From JBBROS01 sp965260935 (GTDB lineage: Bacteria; Pseudomonadota; Alphaproteobacteria; Acetobacterales; Acetobacteraceae), in the NCBI GenBank assembly GCA_965260935.1, contig OZ253374.1, forward strand, positions 2,294,001 through 2,358,000: a stretch of DNA of 64,000 nucleotides. The letters run 5' to 3'. Under the pieces are notes generated by a model. The model did not search any database and was not told the origin of the DNA. It saw only the letters and a program-made list of their open reading frames with translations. The position numbers were made by a program, and so were the translations under genes. Positions 60,263 through 64,000 of this stretch are shown here, piece by piece; the stretch's first letter is position 1; each line of letters opens with the position of its first letter.

Positions 60263-60519
60263 GTGGAACTTTCCATACGTGAAGCTAAGGCGCGGTTCGC
60301 TGAGGCCCGGCCACTGCCTCGCACGGCGAGCGTGTTTTGGTGACCAAGCACGGGCGGCCATTCGTCGAACTCGTTCCGGTGCGGAAGGGGGCGGGCATGG
60401 ATTTCGGGCAGGCGGAGGCGGTTCGGCGTGAGCTTGGGCTTGATGGGCTTCAAGTGCGTTTCCCGGCCAACTTCGATAATCCGGATTTCAGCCGGCAGGC
60501 GCTCGGCCTCGACGATTGA
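60263..60519 (+). pseudogene. Phd-type antitoxin, frameshifted (TA module 1)
   Basis: The N-terminal part reads VELSIREAKARFAEA from GTG 60263, then the frame shifts by one base near 60310 (gaggcccggcc) and continues in the next frame as ERVLVTKHGRPFVELVPVRK, ending GLDD at 60519. This is a prevent-host-death/YefM-like antitoxin that would bind DNA and its toxin. The single-base loss breaks it unless sequencing error or slippage occurs. It directly precedes a truncated VapC. Confidence 0.65.
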
Positions 60520-60587
60520 GGCTGCTGCTTGATACGCATATCGTGGTCTGGGCGGTGCTGAATCCGGATGCGCGGCTTGTTGGGCAT
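60516..60587 (+). pseudogene. Truncated VapC (PIN) toxin of TA module 1
   Basis: The first 22 residues (LRLLLDTHIVVWAVLNPDAR then LVG) match the start of PIN-domain ribonucleases, with the first catalytic Asp. The TTG start overlaps the antitoxin stop (TTGA). After LVGHPFAVDG the sequence no longer resembles a PIN domain, so the toxin is dead. The first bases are nearly the same as the start of the intact toxin at 61003, indicating duplicate modules. Confidence 0.6.
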
Positions 60588-60721
60588 CCGTTCGCGGTGG
60601 ATGGATGGGGAGCGAGGCTGGCGAGTTCGGGTTTTCGAAAGGGGGAGGATAGGCCGACTGCTGTAGCGGGCGATTGGCGTGGTCGACGTCGCGTCTTCCT
60701 GTGTTCACATCGAGGGGTTTC

Positions 60722-61006
60722 ATGGCAGAGCGAGAGCAGGCCCGTGTAAGCCCTGCGCATCAGCGCGTTGGCGTGCGGGAGTTTCGGGGAAACCTGACCG
60801 GGTTCTTGCGGCAAGCCCGGCTCGGCACGACGTTCCTCATTACGTCGCACGATCAAGTTCTGGCGGAGATACGACCGCCGCCGAAAGCGGGCCGTACCCC
60901 TCGGACGCCGGGCGCTTTGCACGGCAAGATCAAGATATAGATTGCGCCTGACTTCGACGTGCTTTCTCCGGATGTGTTTGCAGCGATGGAGGGTGAGGAC
61001 GGTTGA
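60722..61006 (+). pseudogene. Phd-type antitoxin interrupted by in-frame amber (TA module 2)
   Basis: From ATG 60722 the frame gives VGVREFRGNLTGFLRQARLG and TTFLITSHDQVLAEIRPP, a prevent-host-death antitoxin. A TAG codon at 60938-60940 stops it after GALHGKIKI. The same frame continues beyond as APDFDVLSPDVFAAMEGEDG and ends at 61004-61006, which is the expected toxin-binding tail. The protein therefore lacks its C-terminus (72 residues instead of about 94) unless the amber is read through. The toxin gene starts in overlap with the far stop. Confidence 0.7.
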
Positions 61007-61389
61007 GGCTGCTGCTCGATACCCATGCCTTGCTTTGGTGGTTGTCCGATGACGATCAACTCGGCGCACGCGCGCGTCGCTTCATCGCGGACCCGGCCGA
61101 TGATGTTTTAGTCAGCGCGGCGTCGTTGTGGGAGATCGTTGTCAAGGCGCGGATTAGCAAGCTGAAAGCCAATATCGGTGAGATCATGGATGCTATTCAC
61201 AGGGACGGGCTTACCCTGCTCGGCATCAGCGCCGCGCATCTTTCGGCGCTTGCTGGCCTGGCGATGCATCACCGTGATCCTTTCGACCACATGCTCGTCG
61301 CACAGGCGATCACCGAGGAGGCGGGCTTCGTCACTGAAGATCAGCGGATCGGTGATTACCCTGTGCAGCTTGTAAGCTGTCGAAGCTAG
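61003..61389 (+). CDS. VapC-type PIN-domain toxin (intact)
   Basis: A 128-residue PIN ribonuclease. The conserved acidic residues are visible: Asp in RLLLDTHALLWWLSDDD, Glu in VSAASLWEIVVKAR, Asp in HHRDPFDHMLVAQA and the late Asp in FVTEDQRIGDYPV. It would cleave RNA and arrest growth if not neutralised. The start is TTG 61003, overlapping the antitoxin frame stop (TTGA). Its partner antitoxin is cut by an amber codon, which makes this pair unusual. Confidence 0.88.
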   Translation: MRLLLDTHALLWWLSDDDQLGARARRFIADPADDVLVSAASLWEIVVKARISKLKANIGEIMDAIHRDGLTLLGISAAHLSALAGLAMHHRDPFDHMLVAQAITEEAGFVTEDQRIGDYPVQLVSCRS

Positions 61390-61465
61390 CGGAAAACTGC
61401 GGCCTGGCCCGGTTCCTTGGGTCAACGCTGTTTGACAATCTATTCGTCAGATAGGAGGCTTCCAA

Positions 61466-61539
61466 AAGCCGGGGTGCCCGTGTTTTGCGGGCTGAGATCA
61501 TACCCGTTGAACCTGTCTGGGTTATTCCAGCGAAGGGAG
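61466..61539 (+). promoter_or_regulatory. TPP riboswitch (THI element)
   Basis: The hallmark segments occur in order: ggggtgcc (61471), ggctgaga (61490), acccgttgaacctg and ctgggttattccagcg, then aaggga. The P3 stem gcccg/cgggc is intact. The J2-4 part reads cctgtctggg, one base shorter than the usual CCTGATCTGG. The 3' end merges with the ribosome site (aagggagg) of the YciI-like gene 8 nt before its ATG, which suggests translational control by thiamine pyrophosphate. Confidence 0.88.
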
Positions 61540-61545
61540 GCGGCC

Positions 61546-61878
61546 ATGATGTTCGTTGTGCAGTTCGAGGACGTCTACTTGGAACAGCCTGAGCGGCTGG
61601 CGGAGCGTGAGAAGCACATGGCGGATCATCTGGCGTTCTTGGCGGCGCATGGCGATCAGGTTGTCGCGGCAGGAGCGTTGCGGCCTTCCGCCGCTGAGAC
61701 GCCGACGGGCGGGCTTTGGATCATTGCTGCCGAGACGAAGGCCGCCGCGGAAGTGTTGGTCGAGAACGACCCGTTCTGGAAGGCGGGCCTGCGCAAGTCG
61801 GTTCGGGTAAGCCATTGGGCAAAGGCATACTGGTCGCCTTCGTTCGCTAACTGCATGGCCGGACCGGATCAGGCGTAG
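61546..61878 (+). CDS. YciI-like (YCII-related) protein under TPP riboswitch
   Basis: A 110-residue protein of the YciI/YCII-related fold: MFVVQFEDVYLEQPERLAER, MADHLAFLAAHGDQVVAAGA, GGLWIIAAETKAAAEVLVEN, DPFWKAGLRKSV. The family is a ferredoxin-like dimer with a conserved His/Asp pair and mostly unknown function. Here the conserved His is in KHMADHLAFL. The start ATG 61546 is immediately followed by a second ATG. The riboswitch in its leader ties it to thiamine metabolism, perhaps removing or transporting a thiamine-related compound; this is inference. Confidence 0.82.
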   Translation: MMFVVQFEDVYLEQPERLAEREKHMADHLAFLAAHGDQVVAAGALRPSAAETPTGGLWIIAAETKAAAEVLVENDPFWKAGLRKSVRVSHWAKAYWSPSFANCMAGPDQA

Positions 61879-61918
61879 CGCCCCGCACTCGACGGAACCG
61901 CGAGCAGGGTCAAGCATT

Positions 61919-62359
61919 TTGCGACCGCCTTTCGCGCCCGAAACTCTGCTTCCGGACCTGGCCGCAACCGAAGCGTTGGGCGCCCGGCTTGCCGGATCGA
62001 TACGGGCAGGCGACATAATCTTACTTGAAGGCCCGCTAGGCGCTGGGAAAAGTGCCCTGGCCCGCGCCCTGTTGCGGGCGCTCGCCAACGACCCGGCGCT
62101 CGACGTGCCCAGCCCGACCTATACGCTGGTCCAGGAGTATGAGACCCCGCTCGGCTTGGTGCAGCATTTCGACCTTTGGCGGCTGGACGGGCCGGGGGCG
62201 TTGCTTGAGCTGGGGTGGGGCGAGGGGGACGCGGCGATCGTGGAATGGCCGGACCGGCTGGGGGCCTTGCGTCCGGAGGAGGCGCTTACGGTGAGGTTGG
62301 ACCACGCGGGCGGGGATGCCCGGCGGGTGCGGTTGAAAGGTTGGGAGGGGCGGTTTTGA
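61919..62359 (+). CDS. tsaE: tRNA threonylcarbamoyladenosine biosynthesis ATPase TsaE
   Basis: An ATPase needed with TsaB and TsaD to make t6A on ANN-decoding tRNAs. The 146-residue protein has Walker A LEGPLGAGKSALARAL (residues 38-53) and the following family motifs PSPTYTLVQEYE, HFDLWRLDGP and AIVEWPDRLG. The start is TTG 61919, placing PPFAPETLLPDLAATEALGA at the N-terminus. The stop overlaps the start of addB (TTGA). Confidence 0.93.
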   Translation: MRPPFAPETLLPDLAATEALGARLAGSIRAGDIILLEGPLGAGKSALARALLRALANDPALDVPSPTYTLVQEYETPLGLVQHFDLWRLDGPGALLELGWGEGDAAIVEWPDRLGALRPEEALTVRLDHAGGDARRVRLKGWEGRF

Positions 62360-64000
62360 ACATCTTCACCATTGCGCCGGGCGTGCCATTCCTCGATGCG
62401 ATAGCGGAATGGTGGCTGTCGCGCTGCGACGACCCGGTGCAGCAGGCGGAGGGGCTGATCCTGCTGCCGACACGACGGGCGGCGCGCGGGCTGACGGAAG
62501 CGTTCGTGCGGGCGGCGGAAGGGAAGGCGCTGCTGTTGCCGCGGATCGCGGCTTTGGGGGCCTTGGACGAGACGCCGCTGGCGTTGGCGGGCGCTTTGGA
62601 TGTGCCGCCGGCGGTGGGGGAAGCGGAGCGGCTGGCGGTCCTGACGCGGATGGTGATGGCGCTGGAAGGGCGGTTCGGCGCGCCGCAGACGGCGGAGCGG
62701 GCCTGGCCGCTGGCGGCCGAGCTGGCGCGGCTGCTGGACGAGGCGCACCGGGAAGGGGTGGCGCTGGAGCGGGTGCTGCCGGGGCTGGTGGATGAGGGGT
62801 ATGCGGCGCATTGGGTGGACACGCTGCAATTCCTGCAGATCGTGACGGCGCATTGGCCGGCGTGGCTGGCCGAGGCAGGGCGGGTGGACGCGGCGGAGCG
62901 GGGGGTGCGGCTGTTGCGGGCGCAGGCGGCGGCTTGGGAGGCGTTTCCGCCCTCCTACCCGGTGGTGGTGGCGGGGACGTCGGGAGGGAACGCGGCGACG
63001 GCGGCATTGATGCGGGTGGCGGCGGGGCTGCCGCAGGGGCGGGTGGCGCTGCCGGGGGTGGACCTGGGCATGGCCGACGAGGTTTGGGAAGGGCTGACGG
63101 AAGGGCATCCGCAGGCCGGGCTGCGGGCGCTGCTGAGCCGGATGGGGGCCTCGCGGAAGGACGTGCGGGTTTGGCCGGGGGCGGAGCCGGCGACGGGGAG
63201 GCGGGCGGAGACGCTTTGCCAGGCGCTGCTGCCGGCGCGGGCGCTGGGGACTTGGCGGCAGGCTTCGGTGCCGGACATGGCCGGGGTGGAGCGGCTGGAG
63301 GCGGCGGACGAGCAGGAGGAGGCGGTGGCGGTCGCGCTCGTGCTGCGGGAGGCGCTGGAAACGCCGGGAGCGCAGGCGGCGCTGGTGACGCCGGACCGGG
63401 GTTTGGCCGGGCGGGTGGCGGCGGAGTTGTCGCGGTTCGGCGTGGTGGCGGACGACAGCGCGGGGGAGCCTTTGGGGCACACGCCGCCGGGGGCGTTCCT
63501 GCGGCTGCTGGGGGAGGCGGTGGCGGCGGGGTTGTCGCCGGTGGCGCTGCTCGGGGCTTTGAAGCATCCGTTGGCCGGGTTCGGGTTGCCGTTGGCGGAG
63601 TGCCGGGAGCTGGCGCGGCGGTTGGAGCGGCGGTGCTTGCGCGGGCCTGCGCCGCCGGGCTGGGTGGCGGGGTTGCGGGCGGCGATGGCCGGGGAGGATG
63701 ACCCGGCGTTGCACGATTTCGTCGATCGGATCGAGGCGCGGCTCGGCCCGCTGCTGCGGCTGGCGGCGGGGGGGGATGCGAGCCCGGACCTGGCGATGCG
63801 GGCGTTGATCGAGGCCGGGGAGGCGGCCGCGGAAACAGACAGCCTGCCGGGGGCTGAGCGGCTCTGGGCGCTGGAGGAAGGGGAGGCCCTGGCCGAGCAC
63901 CTGGCCGGGCTGCTGCAGGCCGTGACGGTGTTGCTGCCGCAGCCGTTGCGGACGTTGCCGGGCTTGCTGGACGCGAGCCTGGAGGGGGCCGTGGTGCGCA
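62356..64000 (+). CDS. addB: AddB double-strand break repair protein, N-terminal part (cut by window end)
   Basis: The frame is open from TTG 62356 to the window end (548 residues). It matches the alphaproteobacterial AddB: NIFTIAPGVPFLDAIAEWWL at the start, then LILLPTRRAARGLTEAFV (a degenerate Walker-like motif), LLPRIAALG, HWVDTLQFLQIVTAHWPAWL, and VVVAGTSGGNAATAALMRVA. AddAB resects double-strand ends for RecA. The C-terminal nuclease domain and addA lie beyond the window. It is coupled to tsaE by the TTGA overlap. Confidence 0.92.
   Translation, partial: MNIFTIAPGVPFLDAIAEWWLSRCDDPVQQAEGLILLPTRRAARGLTEAFVRAAEGKALLLPRIAALGALDETPLALAGALDVPPAVGEAERLAVLTRMVMALEGRFGAPQTAERAWPLAAELARLLDEAHREGVALERVLPGLVDEGYAAHWVDTLQFLQIVTAHWPAWLAEAGRVDAAERGVRLLRAQAAAWEAFPPSYPVVVAGTSGGNAATAALMRVAAGLPQGRVALPGVDLGMADEVWEGLTEGHPQAGLRALLSRMGASRKDVRVWPGAEPATGRRAETLCQALLPARALGTWRQASVPDMAGVERLEAADEQEEAVAVALVLREALETPGAQAALVTPDRGLAGRVAAELSRFGVVADDSAGEPLGHTPPGAFLRLLGEAVAAGLSPVALLGALKHPLAGFGLPLAECRELARRLERRCLRGPAPPGWVAGLRAAMAGEDDPALHDFVDRIEARLGPLLRLAAGGDASPDLAMRALIEAGEAAAETDSLPGAERLWALEEGEALAEHLAGLLQAVTVLLPQPLRTLPGLLDASLEGAVVR

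Noticed and set aside
59063..60361. Long upstream extension of the ABC ATPase frame on the minus strand
   Set aside because: It is an out-of-frame shadow of the ferredoxin reductase; the real ATPase start is the ATG at 59062 with the TGATG overlap.
62119..63900. Long minus-strand frame opposite tsaE/addB
   Set aside because: Arg/Pro/Gln low-complexity translation, antisense to a recognisable AddB reading frame.
1..64000. CRISPR arrays, rRNA genes, prophage or complete insertion sequences
   Set aside because: No regularly spaced direct repeats, no rRNA sequence, no phage structural genes and only a transposase fragment were found.

Overview
The window is about 64 kb of very GC-rich DNA carrying ordinary chromosomal housekeeping genes. 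Several genes point to an alphaproteobacterium, probably Rhodospirillales/Acetobacteraceae-like: a GapR-type DUF2312 protein, an NDUFS4-like complex I accessory subunit, DUF1244, an HWE/HisKA_2 sensor kinase, a fused mreBCD-mrdA-rodA cluster, and a tsaE-addB junction. The lineage is inferred from gene content; no rRNA is present.

Layout. 1-7.6 kb: end of gltB, a GST, a tight block of two transglutaminase-like proteins, an N-formylglutamate amidohydrolase-like protein and a glutamyl-tRNA synthetase paralogue that has lost both class I signature motifs, then leuA. 7.6-14 kb: two glycine-zipper lipoproteins and the cell-elongation operon mreB-mreC-mreD-mrdA-rodA; a short repeat element separates mrdA from rodA and supplies the end of PBP2. 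14-18.1 kb: a degraded zone with an MFS remnant, intact tRNA-Pro and tRNA-Arg, decayed tRNA-Thr and tRNA-Cys, a second copy of the mrdA repeat abutting a 194-bp inverted-repeat element, a membrane-anchored AAA ATPase and a transposase remnant. 18.1-28.6 kb: metF, mlaA/mlaC, an orphan choline-type binding protein, an OmpA lipoprotein, a Sel1 protein, a sensor kinase, an FAD oxidoreductase, zwf and pcm, then a small P-type ATPase remnant. 28.6-41 kb: an ABC1/UbiB-type kinase coupled to an M3 peptidase, an acyl-CoA synthetase, wrbA, a LysR regulator, pyk, gapR, small DUF proteins, and speD/speE for spermidine. 41-48.6 kb: a tight seven-gene minus-strand run, larC-larE-larB (nickel-pincer cofactor synthesis), a Tat-signal aldo/keto reductase, a NiCoT nickel transporter, and an AlgI/AlgX-type O-acetylation pair. 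48.8-60 kb: a PAS-GGDEF-EAL protein, a phosphate-selective porin, a cyclase-family protein, a three-gene glycosyltransferase/radical SAM operon, an SDR, an ABC ATPase and a ferredoxin-NADP reductase. 60.2-64 kb: two damaged Phd/VapC modules, a TPP riboswitch in front of a YciI-like gene, tsaE and the start of addB.

The most unusual items are: (1) a 102-nt two-hairpin element present twice (31836-31937 and 34505-34606), with compensatory base changes in both stems, each copy between divergent genes and just upstream of the plus-strand gene; (2) the lar cofactor operon without larA but with a Tat aldo/keto reductase and nickel transporter; (3) the transglutaminase/amidohydrolase/degenerate-GluRS block; (4) a TPP riboswitch controlling a YciI-like protein; (5) the tRNA graveyard and nested repeat elements at 15.1-15.7 kb. 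No CRISPR array, prophage or complete insertion sequence was seen.
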